A stretch of DNA of 64,000 bases, taken from the NCBI RefSeq assembly GCF_000758705.1, contig NZ_CP009287.1, forward strand, positions 682,001-746,000. The letters run 5' to 3'. The first letter of the stretch is position 1; each line of letters starts with the position of its first letter. Positions 15,634-22,903 of this stretch are shown in pieces. The position numbers were made by a program, and so were the translations under genes. The notes beneath the pieces were generated by a model. That model was not told where the DNA came from. It worked only from the letters and a program-made list of their open reading frames with translations, and did not search any database. The stretch comes from Paenibacillus graminis (GTDB taxonomy: Bacteria > Bacillota > Bacilli > Paenibacillales > Paenibacillaceae).

Positions 15634-16551
15634 GTGAAAATCAGAAAAGCTGTGATCCCCGCTGCAGGCCTGGGCACGCGTTTCCTGCCGGCCACCAAGG
15701 CCCAGCCGAAGGAAATGCTGCCTATTGTAGACAAGCCGGCGATTCAATATATTGTGGAGGAAGCGGTGCGCTCCGGCATTGAGAGCATCATTATCGTGAC
15801 CGGCCGCAACAAAAAGTCGATTGAGGATCATTTTGACAAGTCGGTGGAGCTGGAGCAGACTCTGCTGGAAACAGAGAAACTCGACTTGCTCCGTGAAGTG
15901 CAGGCCATCAGCGGGCTGGCGAGTATTCATTACATCCGGCAAAAGGAACCGCTTGGCCTGGGACATGCAATTTCCTGCACGGAACAGTTTATCGGCGGCG
16001 AGCCGTTCGCGGTACTGCTTGGTGATGACATCATGGTCTCCGAGCCGCCGGCACTCCTGCAGATGATGAAGCTGTACGAGCAGTCCGAGCAGACTATAGT
16101 TGGTGTGCAGCCGGTACCAAGGTCCGAGGTGAACAAGTATGGAATCATTGCCTCCGGCGGCGCGGTGAAGGGCGTGCATGTGGTAAGCGGGCTGGTGGAG
16201 AAACCTCTGCCTCAGGCTGCGCCTTCAACGAATGCCATCATGGGACGCTATATCCTGAAGCCATCCATCTTTTCTGTGCTCAGCAAGCTGGAGCGCGGAA
16301 CCGGCGGAGAATATCAGCTGACAGATGCGCTGCATGAGGGATGCCGGAATGAGGGGCTGCTGGCCCTTGATCTGCAGGGCAAACGTTATGATATCGGCGA
16401 TAAATTCGGTTATATTCAGGCCACGCTGGAGATTGGACTGGCGCGTAAAGAACTGCGTCCGCAGCTTGTGCCTTATCTGAGGGGGCTGCTCGGCAGCTTG
16501 GAAGACGGCACAGAAGCCTTGTCTGTGCTGCATTCTCCGGGTGCAGGGTGA
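15634..16551 (+). CDS. gtaB: UTP-glucose-1-phosphate uridylyltransferase
   Basis: A 305-residue GalU/GtaB enzyme that makes UDP-glucose from UTP and glucose-1-phosphate. The nucleotidyltransferase loop is AVIPAAGLGTRFLPATKAQPKEML, seen here from residue 6, followed by VDKPAIQYIVEEAV, FAVLLGDDIMV (metal-binding Asp), GIIASGGAVKGVHVV, GRYILKPSIF and GEYQLTDAL. The GTG start at 15634 follows AGAGGAGTGGATCCATC. It is 23 bases after the GT2 gene, so UDP-glucose supply is coupled to envelope glycosylation here. It also links to the glycogen genes downstream, which use glucose-1-phosphate. A hairpin terminator lies 350 bases on, beyond a repeat element. Confidence 0.93.
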   Translation: MKIRKAVIPAAGLGTRFLPATKAQPKEMLPIVDKPAIQYIVEEAVRSGIESIIIVTGRNKKSIEDHFDKSVELEQTLLETEKLDLLREVQAISGLASIHYIRQKEPLGLGHAISCTEQFIGGEPFAVLLGDDIMVSEPPALLQMMKLYEQSEQTIVGVQPVPRSEVNKYGIIASGGAVKGVHVVSGLVEKPLPQAAPSTNAIMGRYILKPSIFSVLSKLERGTGGEYQLTDALHEGCRNEGLLALDLQGKRYDIGDKFGYIQATLEIGLARKELRPQLVPYLRGLLGSLEDGTEALSVLHSPGAG

Positions 16552-16603
16552 AACGGCTGAACTCGCCGGACTTGGAAAACCGTTGAAAGGAACAGCCGCC
16601 GTT

Positions 16604-16834
16604 AGTGGAAAAGGATCACTAATTGAACACATTCGGCCCATGGAGCATCTTATGTTGGAAAAAGGATCACTAATTGAACACATTCGGCTCATGGAGCATC
16701 TTATGTTGGAAAAAGTACCACTAATCCGGCCCGAAAGCGGCCGGATGGGATGAATAAGGCTGATTAGGTGTAAGTAATCCCACTAAAACCTTCTGCACCC
16801 AGAATTCCAGCTAATTAGGTTTACTTTTTCCACT
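16604..16834. repeat. Inverted-repeat element, copy C, with an extra 51-bp unit
   Basis: Three forward arms (TGG at 16606, about 16656 and 16707) face two reverse arms (a degenerate one, CCA ending 16782; TTAGGTTTACTTTTTCCAC, CCA ending 16832). Bases 16611-16661 and 16662-16712 are a tandem duplication of 51 bp with a single mismatch. The inner palindrome (76 bp from the last forward arm to the first reverse arm) matches copy A (76) and copies B and D (75). The outer span is 227 bp, about one unit more than the 178-179 bp of the others. Confidence 0.82.
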
Positions 16835-16904
16835 CGCTGTAGTTTCCTATGGGCTTTATTCATTACCCGAACCTTCAAGTTCCCCAGTTCAATTCAACTA
16901 GGAT

Positions 16905-16962
16905 AAAGCTGCTCGAGAAGCACCGGACACCGGGCTATTGTCCCTTTGGAGCAGCTTTTTTG
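16905..16962 (+). terminator. Terminator downstream of the gtaB cluster
   Basis: AAAGCTGCTC ... GAGCAGCTTTTTT with a 33-base interior that itself pairs partly (CACCGGACACCGGG). It lies 350 bases after the gtaB stop, beyond repeat copy C. Confidence 0.65.
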
Positions 16963-17058
16963 CTGCTGAGTCCGGCCTCAGAGGAATAAGACGGATTGTC
17001 TTATCCTGCCTGTTCCGGGGCCGTTGTCCAATCCTCTGATGGAACAGTGATGTCCAAA

Positions 17059-17092
17059 AAGGCCAGCCGGAATCCATCCTCCGGTTAGCCTT
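17059..17092 (-). terminator. Terminator of the FAD protein gene (minus strand)
   Basis: AAGGCCAGCCGGA ... TCCGGTTAGCCTT. Read on the minus strand it follows the flavoprotein stop by about 35 bases and ends in CCTTTTTGG. Confidence 0.7.
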
Positions 17093-17127
17093 GGTATTAC
17101 GGGGCGTGTCCCTGACGTAAACGGAAA

Positions 17128-17694
17128 CTAAGCCTTCAGCAGGTCATGATCCACGTATCTTGCACCGTTCAGTTCACTGATAATATTAATGGCAACCTTT
17201 GCGCCGTCTCCGGCAGTGATAATGGCATGTACGCTTACTCCGGCTACCGTTCCGGCTGCCCAGATGCCTGCGACACTGGTTCGGCCTTCCGCATTTACAG
17301 CTACAACCGTCTTGATTCTTGGCTCTGTGCCGTCTTTTGTTTCCACACCGGCTTTGGCGGCCAGATCGGTCAGCACACCCGTTGCTAGGATCACATGCTT
17401 GGCCTCATAAGCAGCGCCGCTCTCACTCTCGATCACGAAGCCTTCACCTTTAGCGGCAAGGTTTACCGCTTGGTCTGCCACCAATTCAGCCCCGAATTTG
17501 ACGGCTTGCTTATGGCCGGTCTCCACAAGCTCCGGTCCGCCGGTTTCGGCAATCCCATAGTAGTTCTCATACCAGCCTCTGCGAGTCATGCCTTTGTCGT
17601 TGTCGATCAGCAGCGTTTTTTTACCCGCTTTGGCGGCGAACAGGGCTGCGCTTGCGCCGGCAGGACCGGCCCCAATGATGGCAATTTCATACAT
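17128..17694 (-). CDS. Half-size FAD-dependent oxidoreductase (thioredoxin-reductase-like)
   Basis: A 188-residue protein that matches only the FAD domain of thioredoxin-reductase-like flavoproteins. It has the dinucleotide loop EIAIIGAGPAGASAALFAAK at the start, a second strand KHVILATGV (residues about 101-109), and the closing FAD motif VAGIWAAGTVAGVSVHAI with the aspartate replaced. The NADPH-binding insertion and the CxxC redox site of TrxB are both missing: the chain runs straight from LATGV to the C-terminal FAD segment. Usual TrxB length is about 310. AGGAGG on the minus strand lies before the ATG. Short flavoproteins of this kind exist in other Bacillales, so it is probably a functional family and not a broken gene. 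Confidence 0.75.
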   Translation of the reverse strand: MYEIAIIGAGPAGASAALFAAKAGKKTLLIDNDKGMTRRGWYENYYGIAETGGPELVETGHKQAVKFGAELVADQAVNLAAKGEGFVIESESGAAYEAKHVILATGVLTDLAAKAGVETKDGTEPRIKTVVAVNAEGRTSVAGIWAAGTVAGVSVHAIITAGDGAKVAINIISELNGARYVDHDLLKA

Positions 17695-17892
17695 ACGTAT
17701 AACCTCCTAAAAGTTTTGTTAGCCATGCACCATTCAAATCGATTCACGTACAACCCGCACCGAAAGCATAGGCATAAGTTTTTGTCAGCCTACGCATTGT
17801 ACGACAGCTTCGTACATAAACCGCTCGAATGTATACGCTTTAGTCTTGAGCGCTTGTCACTTACTATTATACTGTTAATAATTCTTGTTTAG

Positions 17893-19416
17893 CTACTCTT
17901 CTGAACGGGGAAGGGTAACCCTGAAGGTGGTGCCTTCGCCGGGGCGGCTCTCGACACGGATACCGCCGTGATGGGCATCCACGATGGATTTGGTAATGGA
18001 TAGCCCGAGCCCCGAGCCGCCGTATTTGCGTGTGCGCGAAGAATCGCTGCGGTAGAACCGTTCAAACACATGGGGAATGTGCTCAGCCGCAATCCCGGAG
18101 CCATTGTCCCGCACCGTCAGTTCAGCTTCTGTGCCCCGGGCAGTTAGGCTGATATAAATAGTTCCCTTGAGGGTATCGGTATGTTGTACCGCATTGTGGA
18201 ATAGATTAAGAATCACCTGTTTCAGCTTGTCGGGATCATACATCCCCCGGATGCCGGGCAAGATATCAAAGGTCACCCTGCGCTCTCCGGCGAGCATAAG
18301 CAGCTGGGGCTGCATTTCGTTGATGATTTCTCCCAGCATCATGTCTTTGATATTCAGCTGCGGGGCTCCATCCATGCGTGCCAGGAGGAGCAGATCCTCT
18401 ACCAGCTTGTTGATCCGTTTGGACTCCCCGTGCATGCTGGCCAGGGCGCCCATAAGCTGTTCTCTGTTATCAGCGGCTCCGCGCAGCAGCACTTCCAGGA
18501 ACCCGTGAATCGAGGTCAGCGGAGTCCTCAGCTCATGGGAGGCATCAGCTGCAAAACGGCGCATCTGCTCTTTGGCTTCGCGTTCATTATGAAAAGAAAT
18601 CTCCAGCCGCTCCAGCATGCCGTTGAATGAGCGGGACAGCTTGTCAATCTCCGTCTGCCCCTGGTGTACGGGGAACCGCTCGCTGAGATTGCCTGCATCA
18701 ATAATCTGGGCAGCTTCTCCCATATTGGAGAGGGGGACCAGCGTTTTGCGCAGCGCAGGCAAATACAGGAGCAGTCCGCCCAGCAAGGCCACAACCGACA
18801 GCCCTGCAAAAATCAGCAGCTGCTGCATGATCACATCCTTCAGCGGTCCCGTGCTTACACTCATCTGCAGCAGCATTCTGGCCTCCTGCGGCTTGCCGAG
18901 ATTCATGAATACGGCCAGATGCTCGCTGCCGTCCGGTGCCGTAATGAGCCGGTAGCTGCCATTCGCCTTGTCCGTAGTTTGCTTCAGCAGATCATTGTAT
19001 TCGGCATCGGTTAGTCTAGGAGCAGAAGAATCAGACAGTGTCTCTTCCTGGAAATCCTTAAACCCCCCGTCCGGGCTGTATACAGCTATAGTCGAATGGG
19101 CATCCAGCAGCAGGGGCCTTCTCCCGCTGTTCCGTAAATTTCCGGGGGCTAGATTGCCGCTGCTCCCCGGCGGTCCGATCCCGCCGGCACCGGAAGGCAG
19201 CGGATTGAAAAAAATCTCGCGCGGGACGGAACGGATCTGGGTTTCCATGGACTCCGCCCGGCTGGAGTAAATGAAGTCACGCATGAGTACATACTGGAGC
19301 ACACCAATCAGGAGCAGCAGGCCGGAGAGAATCAGCAGGGAAATGACCAGCAGCTGCTTGCGCAGGGAACGCGGGGCCGGCAGTCTGCGGAAAAATCCTG
19401 CTATGCGGGCAATCAT
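17893..19416 (-). CDS. HAMP-containing sensor histidine kinase (OmpR-system partner)
   Basis: A 507-residue membrane kinase. It has a first membrane helix (about 20-43), an extracytoplasmic domain (about 44-195), a second helix (LLIFAGLSVVALLGGLLLYL), a HAMP domain, a HisKA domain with DASHELRTPLTSIHGF (His near 294) and an HATPase domain with NLFHNAVQH, VRDNGSGIA and KYGGSGLGLSI. Its start overlaps the stop of the upstream response-regulator gene by 4 bases, so the two are translated together. The sensor domain contains a proline/glycine-rich stretch (GAGGIGPPGSSGN) and gives no hint of ligand. The layout is similar to several envelope-stress two-component systems. Confidence 0.93.
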   Translation of the reverse strand: MIARIAGFFRRLPAPRSLRKQLLVISLLILSGLLLLIGVLQYVLMRDFIYSSRAESMETQIRSVPREIFFNPLPSGAGGIGPPGSSGNLAPGNLRNSGRRPLLLDAHSTIAVYSPDGGFKDFQEETLSDSSAPRLTDAEYNDLLKQTTDKANGSYRLITAPDGSEHLAVFMNLGKPQEARMLLQMSVSTGPLKDVIMQQLLIFAGLSVVALLGGLLLYLPALRKTLVPLSNMGEAAQIIDAGNLSERFPVHQGQTEIDKLSRSFNGMLERLEISFHNEREAKEQMRRFAADASHELRTPLTSIHGFLEVLLRGAADNREQLMGALASMHGESKRINKLVEDLLLLARMDGAPQLNIKDMMLGEIINEMQPQLLMLAGERRVTFDILPGIRGMYDPDKLKQVILNLFHNAVQHTDTLKGTIYISLTARGTEAELTVRDNGSGIAAEHIPHVFERFYRSDSSRTRKYGGSGLGLSITKSIVDAHHGGIRVESRPGEGTTFRVTLPRSEE

Positions 19417-20099
19417 ACCAGATCCACCCGGTATCCGGCACCGCGCAGCGTGCGTATGATCCGGTGGTCTTTATCGCCCAGCTTTTCGCGGAGGGAGCGG
19501 ATGTACACCTCGACGATATTTTCTTCGCCGCCGAAGTCATAGCCCCAGACCTTGTCCAGAATCATCGGCTTGCTCAGCACCAGGCCATGATTGATGACCA
19601 GGTATTGCAGCAGCTCGTATTCCGTAGGGGATAGCTCCAGCACTTCGTCCTTATGGCGGATCTCCTTGCGCCGGCCATCAAGACGGAACGGCCCGCACCG
19701 CACTTCGCCGAGCAGCCCGGGGAACTGGTTGCGCAGACGCGCCTGAATCCGGGCCAGCAGTTCATCAAAGCTGAACGGCTTAACCATATAGTCGTCAGCC
19801 CCGATAGACAGACCTTTAACGCGGTCATCCACTTCATCCTTGGCTGTAAGCATGATGACAGCAAGTTCCGATTCTTCCGAGCGTAGATAGCGGCAGAGCT
19901 CAAATCCGTCCATTCCCGGCATCATCACATCCAGAATGGCGACATGGGGCTTGAAATCGGCCGCAACGGCAATGGCACTGTCCCCGTCCGGCGCTGTTCT
20001 TACTTCAAAGCCCTCATTGATCAGGCCCAGCTCCAGGAACTGGAGAATATGAGGCTCGTCATCCACCAGCAGCAGTCTTACACCTTGGGCAGCCTTCAT
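19413..20099 (-). CDS. OmpR/PhoB-family response regulator
   Basis: A 228-residue response regulator. The receiver domain has the acid pair in LLLVDDEPHI (Asp13, Asp14), the phosphorylation site Asp57 in VAILDVMMPGMDGFEL, the switch Thr in VIMLTAKDEVDDRV and Lys in YMVKPFSFDELLARI. The C-terminal winged helix includes LSPTEYELLQYLVINHGLVL and IVEVYIRSLREKLG, ending with TLRGAGYRV. The ATG at 20099 is chosen because TTGGAGG lies 8 bases upstream; a TTG five codons earlier is part of that ribosome site. It is the partner of the overlapping kinase. The divergent glg operon next door is a possible, untested target. Confidence 0.94.
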   Translation of the reverse strand: MKAAQGVRLLLVDDEPHILQFLELGLINEGFEVRTAPDGDSAIAVAADFKPHVAILDVMMPGMDGFELCRYLRSEESELAVIMLTAKDEVDDRVKGLSIGADDYMVKPFSFDELLARIQARLRNQFPGLLGEVRCGPFRLDGRRKEIRHKDEVLELSPTEYELLQYLVINHGLVLSKPMILDKVWGYDFGGEENIVEVYIRSLREKLGDKDHRIIRTLRGAGYRVDLV

Positions 20100-20311
20100 G
20101 TTTTGTTCCTCCAAATCGGTAGTAGTTAGCTACATTATGACATATCAGAATGAATGTTTGCTGAAGATGGAAACATTAAATTTGACGAAAGGATTCGAAA
20201 TGCTCTTTCACGGTTACTCATAATGGTTAATTAATTATACGGAGATTTTAATGCTATTAATAAGAAATTTAGTTAGAATTTAAAAGTTTCCGGATGGGGC
20301 AATAAAGGGTT

Positions 20312-20340
20312 TTGACGGCGGCTATAGAACACTTTACAAT
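20312..20340 (+). promoter_or_regulatory. Sigma-A promoter of the glg operon
   Basis: TTGACG at 20312-20317, a 17-base spacer and TACAAT at 20335-20340. This is the cleanest vegetative promoter in the window. It predicts a 5' leader of about 220 bases before glgC. Confidence 0.78.
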
Positions 20341-20345
20341 AAGGA

Positions 20346-20566
20346 TACTACCCGGTCTGAGGAGTCCTCTTCAGGTCCGGAAATAAGTCCCATTCTGTGA
20401 GTTTCCCCCGTTTTTGACCTTATCATTTTCCTGTCAAGCACGCTTCTTCCGCTACACTTCTTTCTGGAATTTCTATTTCTGCACTGGGTTAAATCTACGC
20501 TGCATTATTCATCATCCAACTTAATTGATCCATGCTTTAATACCCATAAGTCAAGGAGGCTCTTCC
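20346..20566 (+). other. Long 5' leader of glgC with a stem-loop
   Basis: Directly after the predicted start point, a hairpin is formed by CTGAGGA and TCTTCAG (loop GTCC, about 20356-20374), extended by outer CCGG/CCGG (20352-20380). Further on are C- and T-rich stretches and no ORF. No known riboswitch consensus is recognised. Confidence 0.4.
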
Positions 20567-21730
20567 ATGAAGAAAAAAGAAATGGTAGCCATGCTATTAG
20601 CGGGAGGCCAAGGGAAAAGGTTGAAGGGGCTGACCAAATCACTTGCCAAGCCCGCTGTCTATTTTGGGGGAACCTACCGGATTATTGATTTCCCGCTCAG
20701 CAACTGCTCTAATTCGGGGATTGATACCGTGGGCGTGCTGACGCAGTATGAGCCGCTTGTGCTTCATTCTTACATTGGGGTAGGCAGCGACTGGGATTTG
20801 AACCGCAAAGATGGCGGCGTTTTTGTATTGCCTCCGCATGAACGGGAGAACGGAAGCAGCTGGTACCGGGGAACAGCGGACGCGATTTACCGCAATCTGA
20901 AATTTGTGGATCAATTTGATCCGGAGCATGTACTGATTTTGTCCGGTGACCATATCTACAAGATGGATTATCACGCCATGCTGCAGTACCATAAGGCCAG
21001 AAATGCCGATTGCACCATATCGGTCATCGACGTTCCGCTGGCGGAGGCCAGCCGTTTTGGCATCCTTAATACGGAGGAGGATCTCAAGATCTATGAGTTC
21101 GATGAGAAGCCGGCCAAGCCGAAGAGCACACTGGCTTCCATGGGAGTCTACATCTTCAAATGGGAGGTGCTCCGCAAGCATCTGTTAGAGGATGGGGAAA
21201 ATCCCGGCTCGTCCCATGATTTTGGCAAAGATATCATTCCGCTTATGCTGGCGGACGGCCAATCCCTGTATGCGTATCCTTTTGAAGGGTATTGGAGGGA
21301 TGTAGGTACTGTTGCCAGCCTGTGGGAAGCGAACATGGATCTGCTGAGCGATACGCCGCCCCTGAATCTTAATGATCCGGACTGGCGTATCTTCACCCGC
21401 AACCCGAATCAGCCGGCACAATATGTGGCTCCGGGAGCGAAGGTATCGGGCTGCATTATTAATGAAGGCTGCATTGTCCACGGAGAGGTGAAGCATTCGG
21501 TGCTCTTTTACGGTGTGGAAGTGGGTGAAGGCAGTGTGATTACAGACTCTGTCATTATGCCGAAGGTCAAGATCGGCAAGAATGTAAGGATTCACAAAGC
21601 CATCATCAGCGAGAATACGGTCATTGAGGATGGTATGGAGATCGGAATGGAGCGGGACAATGAGGATGAAATTCTGCTGATCGACAATCGAAGCAAAAAG
21701 CGCAAATCTGTTGCAGCCAAAACCATATAA
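20567..21730 (+). CDS. glgC: Glucose-1-phosphate adenylyltransferase, catalytic subunit
   Basis: A 387-residue ADP-glucose pyrophosphorylase, the committed step of glycogen synthesis. The N-terminal nucleotide loop is intact: [28 protein letters not shown] lies from about residue 8 on. Other conserved stretches are [41 protein letters not shown] (catalytic Asp), [21 protein letters not shown] and a C-terminal left-handed beta helix with hexapeptide repeats. The ATG at 20567 follows AAGGAGG; an in-frame ATG at 20525 has no ribosome site. glgD follows after 22 bases. Transcription is expected from the promoter at 20312. Confidence 0.95.
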   Translation: MKKKEMVAMLLAGGQGKRLKGLTKSLAKPAVYFGGTYRIIDFPLSNCSNSGIDTVGVLTQYEPLVLHSYIGVGSDWDLNRKDGGVFVLPPHERENGSSWYRGTADAIYRNLKFVDQFDPEHVLILSGDHIYKMDYHAMLQYHKARNADCTISVIDVPLAEASRFGILNTEEDLKIYEFDEKPAKPKSTLASMGVYIFKWEVLRKHLLEDGENPGSSHDFGKDIIPLMLADGQSLYAYPFEGYWRDVGTVASLWEANMDLLSDTPPLNLNDPDWRIFTRNPNQPAQYVAPGAKVSGCIINEGCIVHGEVKHSVLFYGVEVGEGSVITDSVIMPKVKIGKNVRIHKAIISENTVIEDGMEIGMERDNEDEILLIDNRSKKRKSVAAKTI

Positions 21731-21752
21731 CCAGCAGAGACGGGGGATTCAG

Positions 21753-22856
21753 ATGAAAGAACTCATGGGCGTCATCAATCTTGACCATGAACTGGACAAA
21801 TTAAACGAGCTGACCTATTTCCGCTGCGGCGCGGCTGTACCTTTTGCCAGCCGGTACCGGCTGATCGACTTTGTTCTCTCCAACATGATGCGTGCGGAGC
21901 TGGAAAGCGTAGGGCTGTTTGTCCGCCGCAAATACCGCTCGCTGATGGACCATCTCGGCGACGGCAAATCATGGGATATGAACCGCAAGCATGGCGGGTT
22001 GTTCATTTTGCCGCCTGACTGGAATGATCCCACAGATACCTCCCTGGGAGATCTGCAGCATTATCACAACAATCTTGATTTCTTCAAGCGGGCTTCAGCC
22101 AAATATATCGTGTTCTCAGGCAGCCAGCATATCAATACCGTAGACCTCCAGGAAGTGTATCAATATCATTTGGAGAAGGGTGCCGATGTCACGCTGGTAT
22201 ACAAGAAGATTGACCAGCTTCAGCCGGAGCATGATCCGTGCCTGCGGGTTGAGGTCGATGAAGACAGCAATGTGACGGAGATCCATCAGGAGAAGGATCA
22301 TCCCAATGTGTATCTGGATATTTTTATTATGGAGAAAAAACTGTTCCTGGAGCAGGTTGAATACTGCATCGCGCATGGGGAGAGCTACTTTTTCCGCGAT
22401 GCCGTCCAGAAGAACCGCCACAAGTTCAAAATTACCGCTTATGAATATACAGGCTATCATGCCGTGATCAATTCGCTGGAGAGCTATTACAAGAACAGTC
22501 TGAATCTGCTGCAGCAGGATAATTATTTCGGACTCTTCAAAGAAAACCCGGTCCAGACGAAAATAAAATATGAAGCCCCTACCCGCTATCTGGACAGCGC
22601 CGAGGTCAGCAACTCGCTGGTAGCCAATGGCTGCATCATCGCCGGAACGGTGGAGAACAGCGTGATTTTCCGGGGGGTACAGATCCGTAAGGGAGCGCGC
22701 ATCGTCAATTCGGTGATTATGCAGAAATGCGTCATTGAAGAGAATGCCGTGATTGAGAATGTCATTATGGATAAAGATGTGCATCTGAGTAAGGACCGGA
22801 TACTTGTCGGGGACAGCAAGCGTCCATTCGTGATTGCCAAGAGCAGTAAGATCTAA
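21753..22856 (+). CDS. glgD: GlgD, non-catalytic partner of GlgC
   Basis: A 367-residue paralogue of GlgC. The nucleotide-binding loop is degenerate: the equivalent stretch reads GVINLDHELDKLNELTYFRC, without the GGxGxRL pattern, while the next blocks (VPFASRYRLIDFVLSNMM and DMNRKHGGLFILPP) and the C-terminal beta helix (VSNSLVANGCIIAGTVENSV) are kept. GlgD subunits of Firmicutes associate with GlgC and raise its activity without being active themselves. The ATG at 21753 follows CGGGGGATTC. An earlier in-frame ATG at 21711 overlaps the glgC end and has no ribosome site. Confidence 0.93.
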   Translation: MKELMGVINLDHELDKLNELTYFRCGAAVPFASRYRLIDFVLSNMMRAELESVGLFVRRKYRSLMDHLGDGKSWDMNRKHGGLFILPPDWNDPTDTSLGDLQHYHNNLDFFKRASAKYIVFSGSQHINTVDLQEVYQYHLEKGADVTLVYKKIDQLQPEHDPCLRVEVDEDSNVTEIHQEKDHPNVYLDIFIMEKKLFLEQVEYCIAHGESYFFRDAVQKNRHKFKITAYEYTGYHAVINSLESYYKNSLNLLQQDNYFGLFKENPVQTKIKYEAPTRYLDSAEVSNSLVANGCIIAGTVENSVIFRGVQIRKGARIVNSVIMQKCVIEENAVIENVIMDKDVHLSKDRILVGDSKRPFVIAKSSKI

Positions 22857-22903
22857 ACGCAAGCCTGTCTACTAAAAAAGCATTTGTCAGGAGGAACCCG
22901 CTG

